From positions 62,001-126,000 of the forward strand of contig NZ_JAAIXY010000009.1 in assembly GCF_010894455.1 (NCBI RefSeq): a DNA stretch of 64,000 nt, in the 5' to 3' direction. Shown here in pieces: positions 25,592 to 36,570 of the stretch (the stretch's first letter is position 1; each line of letters starts with the position of its first letter). The notes below the pieces were generated by a model, which saw only the letters and a list, made by a program, of their open reading frames with translations, did not search any database and was not told the DNA's origin. This DNA comes from Myxococcus eversor (GTDB lineage: Bacteria > Myxococcota > Myxococcia > Myxococcales > Myxococcaceae). The position numbers and the translations under genes were made by a program.

Positions 25592-27115
25592 TTACCGGCG
25601 GCGGGAGCGCAGCGCCAGGCGCCACGGGCTGATGCGACCACTGCTCGCGTCGGCCGCGTCCGCCTTGCCGCCGGGCAGCTTCTTGGCGCGCTTCGTGTCG
25701 CGCTGGTGCGCGTACACCGCGCTGGCCAGCAGGGCCATCTCGCTCAGCTTCGGGTCCTCCACGCCTTGGAGCGTGGTGTGCTCGCGGCCGAGGAAGCCCG
25801 TGTCGTAGTCGCCCTCGATGAACTCGGGGTGCGCGAGAATCGCGCGCAGGTAGCGGATGTTGGTGGTGATGCCCTTCACCACGTACTCGGACAGCGCGCG
25901 CTGGGCCCGGGCAATCGCCTCGCGCCGCGTGGGGGCCCACACGGACAGCTTGGAAATCATCGGGTCGTAGAAATTGGGCACCGTGTAGCCGGGGAACACG
26001 CCCGAGTCGTCGCGGACGTTGGGGCCGCCCGGCACGCGCAGGTACGTGATTCTTCCCGGGCTGGGCATGAAGTTGCGCGACGGGTCCTCCGCGTACACGC
26101 GCACTTCAATCGAGTGGCCACGCGGCGTGGGCGCCTCCAGGAGCGGCAGCTTCTCACCCTCGGCGACCTTGATTTGCAGCGCGACGAGGTCCAGCCCCGT
26201 CACCCACTCCGTCACCGGGTGCTCCACCTGGAGGCGGGTGTTCATCTCCAGGAAGTAGAAGTTGCGGTGTACGTCGACCAGGAACTCCACCGTGCCGGCG
26301 CCCACGTAGTTGACGGCCTTGGCCGCCTTCACCGCGACCTCACCCATCTGCGCGCGAAGCTCCGGCGTGAGGATGGGGCTGGGCGTCTCCTCGACGACCT
26401 TCTGGTGCCGACGCTGCGCCGAGCACTCGCGCTCGTTCAGGTGGATGACGTTGCCGTGCGTGTCGGCGAACACCTGGATTTCGACGTGGTGTGGCTTCTC
26501 GAGATACTTCTCGATGTAGACGGCGTCGTTGCCGAAGGAGTTGAGCGCTTCGCTCTTGGCGGAGCGCCACGCGGACTCGAAGTCGCCCATGCCTTCCACG
26601 CGGCGCATGCCCTTGCCGCCACCGCCGCCGGCGGCCTTGAGCATGATGGGGAAGCCAATCTTCTGGGCGTACTCGCGGGCCTCGGCCTCGGTGGCGATGG
26701 GCTCGGTGCTGCCCGGGACGACGGGCACGCCGACCTTGATCATGTTCGCGCGGGCGCGGGTCTTCTCGCCCATGGCGTCCATGGCGGAGGCGGGCGGGCC
26801 GATGAAGGTGATGCCGGCCTCTTCACAGGCGCGCACGAAGGAGGCGTTCTCCGAGAGGAAGCCATAGCCGGGGTGGATGGCGTCCGCGCCGGAGGCCTTG
26901 GCGGCGTCGAGGATGCGCTGCTGGACCAGGTAGCTCTCGCGGGAGGGCGGCGGCCCGACGAAGAAGGCCTGGTCCGCGGTGCGGACGTGCAGGGCGGAGC
27001 GGTCTGCTTCCGAGTACACCGCCACCGTGGCGATGCCGAGTTCCTTGCAGGTGCGCATCACCCGGATGGCGATCTCGCCGCGATTGGCGACGAGCACTTT
27101 GCGGATCTTGGGCAT
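25592..27115 (-). CDS. Biotin carboxylase subunit of acetyl/propionyl-CoA carboxylase
   Basis: A 507-residue ATP-grasp enzyme that carboxylates carrier-bound biotin with bicarbonate and ATP. It opens KVLVANRGEIAIRVMRTCKE, the biotin carboxylase N-terminus. It has the ATP-binding Gly loop GGGGGKGMR, the HVEIQVFADTHGNV strand, the RECSAQRRHQKVVEE active-site arm and FLEMNTRLQVEHPVTE, all intact. The C-terminal 50 residues are a Lys/Arg-rich extension beyond the usual 450. With the carrier and carboxyltransferase nearby it forms an acyl-CoA carboxylase, making malonyl- or methylmalonyl-CoA. The ATG at 27115 follows a small leader hairpin resembling that of the carboxyltransferase gene. Confidence 0.94.
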   Translation of the reverse strand: MPKIRKVLVANRGEIAIRVMRTCKELGIATVAVYSEADRSALHVRTADQAFFVGPPPSRESYLVQQRILDAAKASGADAIHPGYGFLSENASFVRACEEAGITFIGPPASAMDAMGEKTRARANMIKVGVPVVPGSTEPIATEAEAREYAQKIGFPIMLKAAGGGGGKGMRRVEGMGDFESAWRSAKSEALNSFGNDAVYIEKYLEKPHHVEIQVFADTHGNVIHLNERECSAQRRHQKVVEETPSPILTPELRAQMGEVAVKAAKAVNYVGAGTVEFLVDVHRNFYFLEMNTRLQVEHPVTEWVTGLDLVALQIKVAEGEKLPLLEAPTPRGHSIEVRVYAEDPSRNFMPSPGRITYLRVPGGPNVRDDSGVFPGYTVPNFYDPMISKLSVWAPTRREAIARAQRALSEYVVKGITTNIRYLRAILAHPEFIEGDYDTGFLGREHTTLQGVEDPKLSEMALLASAVYAHQRDTKRAKKLPGGKADAADASSGRISPWRLALRSRRR

Positions 27116-27119
27116 GGCC

Positions 27120-27136
27120 GCCCGTCTACCACGGGC
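27120..27136 (-). promoter_or_regulatory. Leader hairpin next to the biotin carboxylase start codon
   Basis: On the minus strand GCCCG, a seven-base loop TGGTAGA, then CGGGC precede GGCC-ATG. The right arm covers the place of the ribosome binding site. A similar arrangement, TAGA-GGGCGGCC before the ATG, precedes the carboxyltransferase gene 6 kb away. Confidence 0.35.
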
Positions 27137-27271
27137 CGACCCGTTTTGCGTGGGTTGGATGGGGTCCTCCTCCCGCCCCTGGGACGGGGGCAACCCACCC
27201 CCTGAGTGGCTCGTGGGGCGCGCCGGGGATGCGGTAGGCTGCACGGCGGGGCCGTACAGGAAACACTCTCC

Positions 27272-30200
27272 ATGCACTCGTCGTCCGTCGTTCCCTCCCG
27301 GCTCTTCACGCTGGGAGGTGGGGCCCTGCTCGCCGTGTGGCTCCTTCTGTCCGCTTGTCAGCGGTCGTCCGAGCCAGCGGTGCCGACCGGGGTCTCCCTT
27401 CCGCAGCCGGCCTCCGCGGTGTCCGCCCCATTCGACGTGATGGGTGTCGTCCGGCGTGTCGGGCTCTCCTTCAAGTCCGAGGGCACGCGCTTCGTCGGCG
27501 CCCAATCCACATATGCCGTGGAGGTGGGCGGGGGCACGGTGACGTTCATGCCCGGACTCGCAGGTCTCCAGAAGTCCGTGGGGGCGGGCTTGTCGCTGGA
27601 GACGGTGAGCCTGGGGCGTGGGGCGCGAGGGCCGCTGCCGGCGGCGCGCATGGAGGCTCTGGAGGATGGTGGGCTTGTCCTGCACAGGGGCTCGGTGAGG
27701 GAGCTGCTCCGCAACACCGAGGTGGGAGTGGAGCAGTCGTGGGCGCTCGCGGAGAAGCCCATGGGAGAAGGCCCGTTGGTGGTGCGAGTGCGCGCGCGAG
27801 GCCAGCGCTTCGCACGCGCATCGGAAGCGGGCCTGCACTTCGCGCCCGAGGGCGGTGGTCCCGGTGCGCGCTATGGGCTGGCGACGTGGGTGGATTCGCG
27901 GGGTGTTCGCACGCCGCTGCCCGCGCCCCGCTTCGAGCGCGGCGAGGTCGTGCTGGAGGTTCCCGCATCGCTGCTGGAGTCCTCCACGTATCCCGCCGTG
28001 CTGGACCCGCTCGTCTCGCCGGAGTCGGAGGTGGGGGAGCCGCTGCCGGGGCCGACGACGGGCGCGCAGCAGGAGCCCCGGGTGGCGTTCGACGGGACGA
28101 ACTACCTGGTGGTCTGGCAGCACTCGGAGACACCAGACTTCGTCTCCGGTTCCCTGTGGTCCATCCGCGCCGCGAGAGTCTCCCGGACGGGGCAGGTGCT
28201 GGACATGGTGGGCTTCGTCGTCTCCAGCGACGTGGCCTCCGCCGAGCGCGATGAGCAGGAGCCCTCGGTGGCATTCAACGGGACGGATTACCTTGTCGCC
28301 TGGACGACGGGCTCCATGATTCGCGCGTCGCGCGTCTCGACCTCGGGCGTGGTGCTGGACCCCAACGGCATCACGGTGCTTCACGGTGCTGGAAAGCGGG
28401 GCGCGCCGACGGTGGCCTCGGACGGTCAGGGCTTCCTGGTGGTCTGGCGTGACGATGAAATGTATGGCCCGTCCACGGCGGGAATCCACTCCAAGCGGGT
28501 GTCGGGCGCGGGGGCGGTGCTGGACAGCACGGCGCTGACCCTCACGACCGGAGCCCTCAGCAAGGCACGGCCCGCGCTCGTCTTCATCCAAGGACGCTAC
28601 CTGGTGGTCTGGGAGACGTCCTACTCCAGTGCCACCAGCGACTTGATGGGGCGCACCCTCTCTCCTCAGAACACGGTGACGGCGTCCTTCACCGTCACGT
28701 CAGCGGCGGGGAATCAGCGTCGACCGGCGCTGGCCAGCTACGGGACGGGAGTGCTGGTCGTCTGGGAGGACCTGCGTGGCGCGCGGCAGGTGTATGGCGT
28801 TCGCCTGGCTCCGGATGGAACCCGTCTGGATGTGGCGGACCTGCCCCTGGGGGGAACGTCCCTGGCGTACCCGCTGTGGCTCGCGGCGGCGTTCGACGGA
28901 GTCAATGTCCAGGTGGCCTGGACGGAAGAGCGGTCCAGTATCGAGAGCACCCAGGTGAAGGGGTTCCGAGTGAGTCCCGCGGGGACCCGGCTCGATATCG
29001 CCTCGGGGGTGGTCCTGGGCAGCGCCACCCAGTTTGTCGGCCCGCCCGCGATGGCCTCGGATGGAGAGCAGGTGCTCCTGACCTGGGCGGACCGCGTGTA
29101 TGGGATGGCCGATGTTTGTGGCACGCGAGTGGGACGGGATGGCGTCGCGCGGGACGTTCCGCCGCGCATCCTCTCCCTGTCGTTCAACGGCGAGGCGCAG
29201 CCCTCGGTGGCCTTCAACGGTGAGGTCTACCTCGTGGTCTGGCGTGACGTGCGCGGGGGCGAGTACAACATCTACGGCGCCCGGGTCGAGCGCTCCGGTA
29301 GGGTGCTGGACCCGACGGGCCTGCCCATCGCGCGGAATGCCGGAGCCAAGATCGATCCGGCGGTGGCCGCCAGTGCCACGGAGTTCTTCGTCGTCTGGGC
29401 GGACTACCGGGATCGCAATTCCGGGTGGGACATCTTCGGAACCCGGGTGCGCAAGGATGGGGCCGTGGTGGACCCGACGGGAATCCTCCTGAGCGCGCCG
29501 AGCACCAACGACGAGATGGATCCTCAGGTGGCCTCGGATGGCCGAGGCTTCCTGGTGGCGTGGACCCGCTACAACTCCATCAGCAACTCCGCGCGCGGGG
29601 TGTTCGTGCGGGACGGCGTCGTCGGAGCGCCCATTACCTTCTCCTCGGCTGGGGGCGTACATGACGTGGCGTTCCTGGGGCAGCAGTACCTGGTGACGTG
29701 GATGGGGGGATGGAGCGCCATGGGGACTCGGGTGTCGAACACGGGTGAGGTGTTGGATGTCGGAGGGCGCCTCCTCGTCACCAGTCCGGGCAGGATTGCC
29801 AGCCTGACGCTCGCGGGGCGCGGGCAGGGAGGCGGGTTGTTGGTGTGGCATGACTCGGTCTCGCAGTCGTTGAACGCCGCGCGCCTGACGGAGGAGGGGG
29901 AGGCGCTGGAGCCGGAAGGATTTCGAGTCTCGAGCGGGGTGCCCCTCATGCTCAGAGGTGACAAGGACTTGCGAGTTGCGTTCGATGGAACGAACTACCT
30001 GGTGGCGTGGCGCACGCCGACCGAGTTCCATGGTTCGGTGTATGGCAACCGCGTGAGCCAGGCGGGCGCGGTCCTGGATGGCGAGCGCTTCCTCATCGCC
30101 GACGACCCCCGGATTCAATACGGCCTGTCGCTTGCCTCGGATGGAGAGGGACAGACGCTGGTGACGTACAACCGTGCCGGGGTGCCGCCCCAGACGGAGC

Positions 30201-31087
30201 AGGTGAAGATGCGCTTCGTCCACTCGTTCCAGCAGGGGCGTGCGTGCGCGGTTGGCGGGGAGTGTGCCAGTGGCTTCTGTGTGGATGGCGTGTGCTGTGA
30301 CAGCGCCTGCGGTGGTGGCCTCGCCACGGACTGTCAGGCCTGCGGTGTGGCGAGCGGGGGCGCGGTGGATGGGGCGTGTGGAGCCGTCATCGAGGTGAAT
30401 CGGACGTGCCGGGCTTCGGCGGGCGTCTGCGACGTGGCCGAGGTGTGTGACGGCATGGCGCTGGAGTGTCCCGAGGACATGCTCTCGGCGGATGGCGCGG
30501 CGTGCGACGACGGCAATGCCTGTACGCGAAGTGACTCGTGCCACGCGGGTGCATGCACTGGAGCGGACCCGGTGATGTGCGGCGCGAGCGATGCCTGCCA
30601 CGCGGAGGGAAGCTGCAATCCGTCCACGGGCGCGTGCTCGAATCCGGAACTCGAGGATGGAAGTGCGTGTGCGGGCGGCGCCTGCGAGTCCGGCGTGTGC
30701 GTGCCCACGCCTGATGCGGGCAGTGCTCCGGACGCGGGTACCGAACAGGATGCTGGCGCCCAGGACGCAGGCGCCTCCGACGCGGGAACCACACCTGACG
30801 CGGATTCGGGCTCATCGCCTCGGGACTCAGGTACCGAGTCTGATGCCGGTCCTTCTCTCGACGCGGGGGCGAGTGACTCGGACGCCGGCACCGGGTCCGA
30901 CGCGGGTTCTTCTCTCGACGCGGGCCCGGGGAACTCCGACGCGGGTTCATCACCCGGGGACGCTCCACCTCCGGAGGAGACGATGGGCTGCGGCTGCGGC
31001 GTCCCCGCCGGCTCCTCGAACCTGGGCTTGTTGACGCTCCTCGCGGGCGCAGTGCTCCTGCGCGCCGCGCGTCGTCGTCACCGGTGA
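27272..31087 (+). CDS. Very large surface lipoprotein with VAFNGTxYLVVW repeats and a MYXO-CTERM tail
   Basis: A 1271-residue surface protein. It has a lipobox at LLLSACQ and then a beta-rich domain to about 250. More than ten repeats of about 55 residues follow, with a core like VAFDGTNYLVVWQ, VAFNGTDYLVAW, VASDGQGFLVVW and VAFNGEVYLVVWRD plus an R-V-x-x-x-G-x-V-L-D strand, probably several beta-propellers. A Cys-rich segment near 990-1140 (CAVGGECASGFCVDGVCCD) is of the type seen in many myxobacterial stalks. Then come Asp-Ala-Gly-rich spacers and the tail MGCGCGVPAGSS, a hydrophobic helix and RRRHR, a MYXO-CTERM signal. Having both a lipobox and a sorting tail is notable. Start at 27272; AGGA lies upstream. 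Confidence 0.83.
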   Translation: MHSSSVVPSRLFTLGGGALLAVWLLLSACQRSSEPAVPTGVSLPQPASAVSAPFDVMGVVRRVGLSFKSEGTRFVGAQSTYAVEVGGGTVTFMPGLAGLQKSVGAGLSLETVSLGRGARGPLPAARMEALEDGGLVLHRGSVRELLRNTEVGVEQSWALAEKPMGEGPLVVRVRARGQRFARASEAGLHFAPEGGGPGARYGLATWVDSRGVRTPLPAPRFERGEVVLEVPASLLESSTYPAVLDPLVSPESEVGEPLPGPTTGAQQEPRVAFDGTNYLVVWQHSETPDFVSGSLWSIRAARVSRTGQVLDMVGFVVSSDVASAERDEQEPSVAFNGTDYLVAWTTGSMIRASRVSTSGVVLDPNGITVLHGAGKRGAPTVASDGQGFLVVWRDDEMYGPSTAGIHSKRVSGAGAVLDSTALTLTTGALSKARPALVFIQGRYLVVWETSYSSATSDLMGRTLSPQNTVTASFTVTSAAGNQRRPALASYGTGVLVVWEDLRGARQVYGVRLAPDGTRLDVADLPLGGTSLAYPLWLAAAFDGVNVQVAWTEERSSIESTQVKGFRVSPAGTRLDIASGVVLGSATQFVGPPAMASDGEQVLLTWADRVYGMADVCGTRVGRDGVARDVPPRILSLSFNGEAQPSVAFNGEVYLVVWRDVRGGEYNIYGARVERSGRVLDPTGLPIARNAGAKIDPAVAASATEFFVVWADYRDRNSGWDIFGTRVRKDGAVVDPTGILLSAPSTNDEMDPQVASDGRGFLVAWTRYNSISNSARGVFVRDGVVGAPITFSSAGGVHDVAFLGQQYLVTWMGGWSAMGTRVSNTGEVLDVGGRLLVTSPGRIASLTLAGRGQGGGLLVWHDSVSQSLNAARLTEEGEALEPEGFRVSSGVPLMLRGDKDLRVAFDGTNYLVAWRTPTEFHGSVYGNRVSQAGAVLDGERFLIADDPRIQYGLSLASDGEGQTLVTYNRAGVPPQTEQVKMRFVHSFQQGRACAVGGECASGFCVDGVCCDSACGGGLATDCQACGVASGGAVDGACGAVIEVNRTCRASAGVCDVAEVCDGMALECPEDMLSADGAACDDGNACTRSDSCHAGACTGADPVMCGASDACHAEGSCNPSTGACSNPELEDGSACAGGACESGVCVPTPDAGSAPDAGTEQDAGAQDAGASDAGTTPDADSGSSPRDSGTESDAGPSLDAGASDSDAGTGSDAGSSLDAGPGNSDAGSSPGDAPPPEETMGCGCGVPAGSSNLGLLTLLAGAVLLRAARRRHR

Positions 31088-31104
31088 CACGCGGTCTCGC
31101 TCTT

Positions 31105-31136
31105 CGCCCTTCCTGGCCTCACGGTCCGGAAGGGCG
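31105..31136. terminator. Bidirectional terminator hairpin
   Basis: CGCCCTTCC at 31105-31113 pairs perfectly with GGAAGGGCG at 31128-31136 around a 14-base loop. It lies between the convergent surface-protein gene and the 203-residue unknown gene. Confidence 0.6.
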
Positions 31137-31161
31137 GGGTGATTCGCCGTCTGTCGCGGAC

Positions 31162-31773
31162 CTACTTCCGGGCGCTGCGGTACTGCTCCATGTAGGCGCG
31201 CGCCTGGGTCAGCTTGGCCTCGACGAACCGGTCATCATCGTCCGGCTCCGGGGGCTTCGTGGGAGGGGCGTTCGTCTCCCCGCCGAAGTCCACCGCCGCC
31301 GCCAGGAGGTTTCGCGCGGTGTTGCCGCCGCCGAACATCCGCGCCAGCAAGCCCGTCTCCACGTCCAGCCAGCGAGCAGCCTGGCGCATGACGTCCAGCA
31401 CCTCGCCCTCCACCGCCTTGGCGGGGCGGCCCGGGCCACTCACGCACGTGCGGGCATAGCTGTGCTCCCGGTCCACGAAGATGCCCAGCACGCGCTCCCG
31501 GAAGTCCTGGGACAGCGCCTGCGACATGGCGTCGAGCTGCTCCTCCAGGAAGGGCTGCTCGGACTTGCGGGCCTTGCGTCCGGGGGCGGGGGGCAGGGCC
31601 ACCTCGGCGGCGTGCCAGCCCGTCTCGGCCAGCCCCTCCGGAGGGGCTTCCACCCACTTCACCTCCGGCACGGGCAGGTCCACCGCCTCGCAGACGCGTT
31701 TGAGCGTCTGACGCACGGCGGTGAGGTTTCCTTCGACGTCGGCGATAAAGAGAAGCAGTCGGCGGTGGGACAA
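31162..31773 (-). CDS. Conserved protein of unknown function
   Basis: A 203-residue soluble protein with no signal peptide. It begins RRLLLFIADVEGNLTAVRQTLKRV, a beta-alpha start like a small Rossmann or phosphoesterase fold. A mid section EQLDAMSQALSQDFRERVLGIFVD follows, then a helical part (VMRQAARWLDVETGLLARMF) and an acidic tail. I do not recognise a family. The start is TTG at 31771-31773, eight bases after AAGGA. It lies upstream of, and on the same strand as, the surface-protein terminator and is separated from the carboxyltransferase gene by a strong hairpin, so it has its own promoter. Confidence 0.65.
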   Translation of the reverse strand: MSHRRLLLFIADVEGNLTAVRQTLKRVCEAVDLPVPEVKWVEAPPEGLAETGWHAAEVALPPAPGRKARKSEQPFLEEQLDAMSQALSQDFRERVLGIFVDREHSYARTCVSGPGRPAKAVEGEVLDVMRQAARWLDVETGLLARMFGGGNTARNLLAAAVDFGGETNAPPTKPPEPDDDDRFVEAKLTQARAYMEQYRSARK

Positions 31774-31843
31774 ATGGGGGTTCCTTTCCTGGCCACCTGA
31801 AAGCCCGCGCGACGCACGAGAATTTCCCGCGTCGCTTAAGCCT

Positions 31844-31872
31844 GCCTGCTCTCCAGCCGACGGAGAGCAGGC
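31844..31872 (-). terminator. Terminator hairpin after the carboxyltransferase gene
   Basis: GCCTGCTCTCC at 31844-31854 pairs perfectly with GGAGAGCAGGC at 31862-31872 around a seven-base loop, 22 bases beyond the carboxyltransferase stop. Confidence 0.72.
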
Positions 31873-31893
31873 ATCCAGGGGCCTGGAAGGAGT

Positions 31894-33456
<1,563 letters not shown>

Positions 33457-33458
33457 GG

Positions 33459-33484
33459 GCCGCCCTCTAGCACGATTGGGCGGC
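33459..33484 (-). promoter_or_regulatory. Leader hairpin covering the carboxyltransferase ribosome binding site
   Basis: On the minus strand GCCGCCC and GGGCGGC pair perfectly over seven bases around a 12-base loop and end two bases before the ATG. The right arm contains the GAGGG-like ribosome binding site. The same TAGA-(C)GGGCGGCC string precedes the biotin carboxylase start. Confidence 0.38.
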
Positions 33485-33506
33485 TCGCGCGCTGTCCGGC
33501 TTCGGG

Positions 33507-34214
33507 TCAAGCCGCCCTGCGAGAGGGGTCCCTCTTCACCGGGGGCGTCAGGGCGGGGAGCAGGGCGTCCACTGTTGGCAGGTCCAGGCCGTAGCGCGCC
33601 CGAACGTCAACAAGCGGCACCTCCCACAGCTCGCGCCAGGGGGCGCCGAACACGGGCCGCGCCAGGCGCCCCAGCACCCAGCCCCGGGTGAGGGCCTGCA
33701 TGCGCGCGTCGCGCTCGGAGAAGGCGTAGAGCAGGGTGTTGGCGAGGCCCCCGGTGAGGATGCCCAGCGCGAACGGGCTGCCCAGCTGCGCCAGGCTGAA
33801 GGCCTGGACGCCCAGCTCTCCGGCCACGTCAGTGCGAAAGCCGGTGAGCACGTGCCAGATGTCGTGGGACTCCAGCAGGTGGGCCCGGATGTAGTCCTCG
33901 TCGGTGTGGGCTTCGCGGTAGGGCAGGGCGGTGGGGTCCAGGCCATTCTGGGCGAGGTGGTCGGCGAAGACGCGGCCGAGGGTGCCTTCGGGCAGCGTGC
34001 GCAGCCTGGCGAGTGGCAGCAGGCCGACGCGGGGGCGCTCGATGAAGGCGCGCGCGGTGGTGGGGGATTGCATCAGGCGCTCCACCACGCGGCGCATGGC
34101 CATGGGCGGCGCGAGCACGCGGGCCAGGTCGATGATGTCCTGGAGGCGGTGGGGGTCCTGGAGCACTCGAACCATTCTCCAGGCTTCGCGCGCGAGCGTG
34201 AGGGGGTTGTGCAT
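33507..34214 (-). CDS. Coq4-family protein
   Basis: A 235-residue protein with the Coq4 metal motif H-D-x2-H-x11-E: H117, D118, H121 and E133 in [18 protein letters not shown]. The flanking helices and the [14 protein letters not shown] stretch also fit. In eukaryotes Coq4 organises ubiquinone synthesis and has C1 decarboxylase/hydroxylase activity; bacterial relatives are mostly uncharacterised. No quinone genes are adjacent, so the pathway is inferred only from the family. The ATG at 34214 has GGAGG seven bases upstream. It diverges from the site-2 protease gene. Confidence 0.85.
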   Translation of the reverse strand: MHNPLTLAREAWRMVRVLQDPHRLQDIIDLARVLAPPMAMRRVVERLMQSPTTARAFIERPRVGLLPLARLRTLPEGTLGRVFADHLAQNGLDPTALPYREAHTDEDYIRAHLLESHDIWHVLTGFRTDVAGELGVQAFSLAQLGSPFALGILTGGLANTLLYAFSERDARMQALTRGWVLGRLARPVFGAPWRELWEVPLVDVRARYGLDLPTVDALLPALTPPVKRDPSRRAA

Positions 34215-34436
34215 GGGGTCCTCCGGGGGATGGGGGACTCGGCCAGGGACCGAGCGGGAGCACGGTAGCCAGCGTTTCGCGGAGCGGGAGCGGGAGCGAC
34301 GGTGGGGTGCTCGTGGGTGGACATCGCGTGGGCCCGGCAGCGGACACTCAGGAGGCAGACGGGCGAACGAGTCAATCCCGGCACCGTGCGCGCATCGGGT
34401 GCGGGATGGAGCTTGAAGGGGAGCAAGGAGGCGACG

Positions 34437-35594
34437 ATGCGCGAGTCACGAGGTGCGTTGAAGTTGGGCTCGCTGCGGGGCATCCCCATCCGCGTCCACT
34501 ATTCGCTGCTGCTCGTCCTGCCGCTGTTGGCGTACCTGTTCGGCGGCGCGTTCCGGCGGGCGGCGGAGGTGGCCAATGTGCCTCCGGAGCAGCTGATGGG
34601 TTCGCCCATCTTGTGGGGGCTGGGCGTGGCGGTGGGGTTGTTCGCGTCCGTCTTCATCCACGAGCTGGCGCACACATTCTACGCGCTGGCGCGGGGCGGG
34701 CAGGTGCGCTCGATTACGTTGATGATGGTGGGCGGGGTGTCGGAGCTGTCGGAGGCGCCGCCTCGGCCTCGGGACGAAGCGCTGATGGCGTTGGTGGGGC
34801 CGCTGACGAGCCTGGCGCTGGCGGGACTGTTCGGCCTGGCGACGTGGGGGGTGGAGGGGACGACGTCGTTCAACCTCCGGTTCGCGTGCTTCTACCTGGC
34901 GAGCCTCAACCTGTTCCTGGGGTTGTTCAACCTGCTGCCGGCGTTCCCGATGGATGGCGGGCGCGTCCTGCGGGCGGTGTTGACAGGGCGGTTGGGGGCG
35001 GTGAAGGCGACGCGGGTGGCGTCACTGGTGGGGCGTGGGTTCGCGGTGCTGTTCGCGGTGTGGGGCCTGGTGTCGTTCAATCCGTTCCTGTTCGTCATCG
35101 CCTTCTTCATCTTCATGGGGGCGGAGGGCGAGTCGCGGCAGGTGCGGATGAAGGCCTTGCTGGAGCGGGTGTCGGTGTCGGAGTTGATGACGCCGCGCGG
35201 GGCGGGGGTGGAGGTGGGGGCGCTGTTGGAGCAGGCGCTCTGGGATTTGCGACGCGAGCGGCAGACGGTGTTGCCGGTGACGGAGGACGGGCGGCCGGTG
35301 GGGCTGGTGGACGTGGAGGCGGTGCGCGCGGTGTCGGAGGCGGACCGGATCCATCGCCTGACGCGTGAGGTGATGCGGCCCGTGTTGGTGGTGCGGTTGG
35401 ACGAGGATGGATGGCGGGCCGTGCGACAGCTGGCGGAGAACTCGGCGCAGTTGCTGGCGGTGGTGGATGCCGAGGGACGGCTGGTGGGGACGCTCGACGT
35501 CGATGACGTGCAGCGGGGGATGACGCTGGTGCAGACGCGCGAGGAGCGTGCCGAGCGTGATGCGCGGCGCTGGCGACAGGAGCGGCCGGCGTGA
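34437..35594 (+). CDS. Site-2 protease (M50) with C-terminal CBS domains
   Basis: A 385-residue membrane metalloprotease. The zinc site is HELAH (75-79) inside a hydrophobic helix and AFPMDGG with D173 for the third ligand, the SpoIVFB-like M50 layout with six helices. Residues about 245-370 are two CBS units (SVSELMTPRGAGVEVG and HRLTREVMRPVLVVRLDEDG), which bind adenine nucleotides and gate such proteases. It presumably cuts a membrane-bound regulator or releases a sigma factor, but no target gene is adjacent. The ATG at 34437 follows AAGGAGG at ideal spacing, which settles the start over an upstream open frame. Confidence 0.92.
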   Translation: MRESRGALKLGSLRGIPIRVHYSLLLVLPLLAYLFGGAFRRAAEVANVPPEQLMGSPILWGLGVAVGLFASVFIHELAHTFYALARGGQVRSITLMMVGGVSELSEAPPRPRDEALMALVGPLTSLALAGLFGLATWGVEGTTSFNLRFACFYLASLNLFLGLFNLLPAFPMDGGRVLRAVLTGRLGAVKATRVASLVGRGFAVLFAVWGLVSFNPFLFVIAFFIFMGAEGESRQVRMKALLERVSVSELMTPRGAGVEVGALLEQALWDLRRERQTVLPVTEDGRPVGLVDVEAVRAVSEADRIHRLTREVMRPVLVVRLDEDGWRAVRQLAENSAQLLAVVDAEGRLVGTLDVDDVQRGMTLVQTREERAERDARRWRQERPA

Positions 35595-35600
35595 CGGAGG

Positions 35601-35638
35601 GTCGAGCTTCCGAGGTGGTTGTGATTCGGAGGCTCGAC
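35601..35638 (+). terminator. Terminator hairpin after the site-2 protease gene
   Basis: GTCGAGCTTCCGA at 35601-35613 pairs over 13 bases (one G-T) with TCGGAGGCTCGAC at 35626-35638 around a 12-base loop, six bases after the stop. The remaining 150 bases before the SitA gene hold no clear feature. Confidence 0.72.
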
Positions 35639-35792
35639 GGGCGTGGGGTGGCAGCGCGGCCTGTGGCCTGGTCGATGTCGTTGCCGACCCTCTTGGCGTC
35701 CGCGTTGACGGGCAGGCGCTCCGGCGCGCTCGACGCGGGCGCGGCGCAGCTAACGAGGCGCCGCTGTCTCCCATGTCGGCATAATCGTCGCC

Positions 35793-36542
35793 ATGTCCAC
35801 GTTCCCGCGGCGTCCGGCGCTTCCGGTGCTCATGCTTCTGCTGGCGCCGTGTCTTTCCGCCTGCGGCACCTCCTCGCCCGCGCAGCGTGCGTGGGACGTG
35901 GCGGGGGCCAGGGAGGAAGCGGCATGCGAAGCTCCGGACACCGACGAGTGTGTCGTCTTCGCCTGTGATGGCGCGTTGGCTGAGTGTGGGCTCTTCGGGT
36001 GTGAAGATGTGGAGTGGGGAGAGGCCTCCCGGACTCTCCCGGAACACGCAGTGGTGCGTGTCAGTGGCGCATTTCGACCTGTGCGGCCTCCAGGCAGGCC
36101 GCCGCCGCGCGACTACAGGCGTTCGGGGATTCGCCAGGGTGTGCGGCCTCGGATGGTCTTCCACTTTCGCTACAGCTACGGCTATCTCCCCGCGTTCCCA
36201 GACCTGGGTGGCAGCAGGCTGATCAAACACCACCTGTTCCCACAAGAGGAACTGCTGGCGCGTTGGTTCACGCGGCATGGCATCAACATCCATGACTTCA
36301 CGATGGTGGTGCCTGAGCACCTCCACTTTCGCGTTCACAATCCAGGTGGGCGTGGCGGACCTTGGAATGCGGCCTGGCGGGAGTACATGAATGCGAACCT
36401 GCATCGTCGCCGCATTCCGAAGGAGGAGCTGCTCCGCAAGGCCTTCGAGCTGGCATTTCGGTTCGACATCACGGGGCCCATCGTGCCCTACTACGGGCAT
36501 CCCATTGCTCCACCGGGGCCCCAGCTTTTCACGGACCCTTGA
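35793..36542 (+). CDS. sitA6: SitA6-family polymorphic toxin lipoprotein
   Basis: A 249-residue lipoprotein toxin of the Myxococcus SitA type, delivered between kin by outer-membrane exchange. The signal peptide ends in the lipobox CLSAC (Cys24). The conserved N-terminal region CEAPDTDECVVFACDG, CGLFGCED matches the SitA6 (TIGR02269) family. The C-terminal domain (about 120-249) has KHHLFPQEELLARWF, INIHDFTMVVPEHLHFRVH and RGGPWNAAWREYM. These His-rich motifs resemble DUF2380-type putative nucleases of polymorphic toxins. The immunity gene follows after 28 bases. The Shine-Dalgarno sequence is weak. The toxic activity is inferred, not shown. Confidence 0.82.
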   Translation: MSTFPRRPALPVLMLLLAPCLSACGTSSPAQRAWDVAGAREEAACEAPDTDECVVFACDGALAECGLFGCEDVEWGEASRTLPEHAVVRVSGAFRPVRPPGRPPPRDYRRSGIRQGVRPRMVFHFRYSYGYLPAFPDLGGSRLIKHHLFPQEELLARWFTRHGINIHDFTMVVPEHLHFRVHNPGGRGGPWNAAWREYMNANLHRRRIPKEELLRKAFELAFRFDITGPIVPYYGHPIAPPGPQLFTDP

Positions 36543-36570
36543 GCCGTGACCCCGAGGTCGGCGACAGCGA

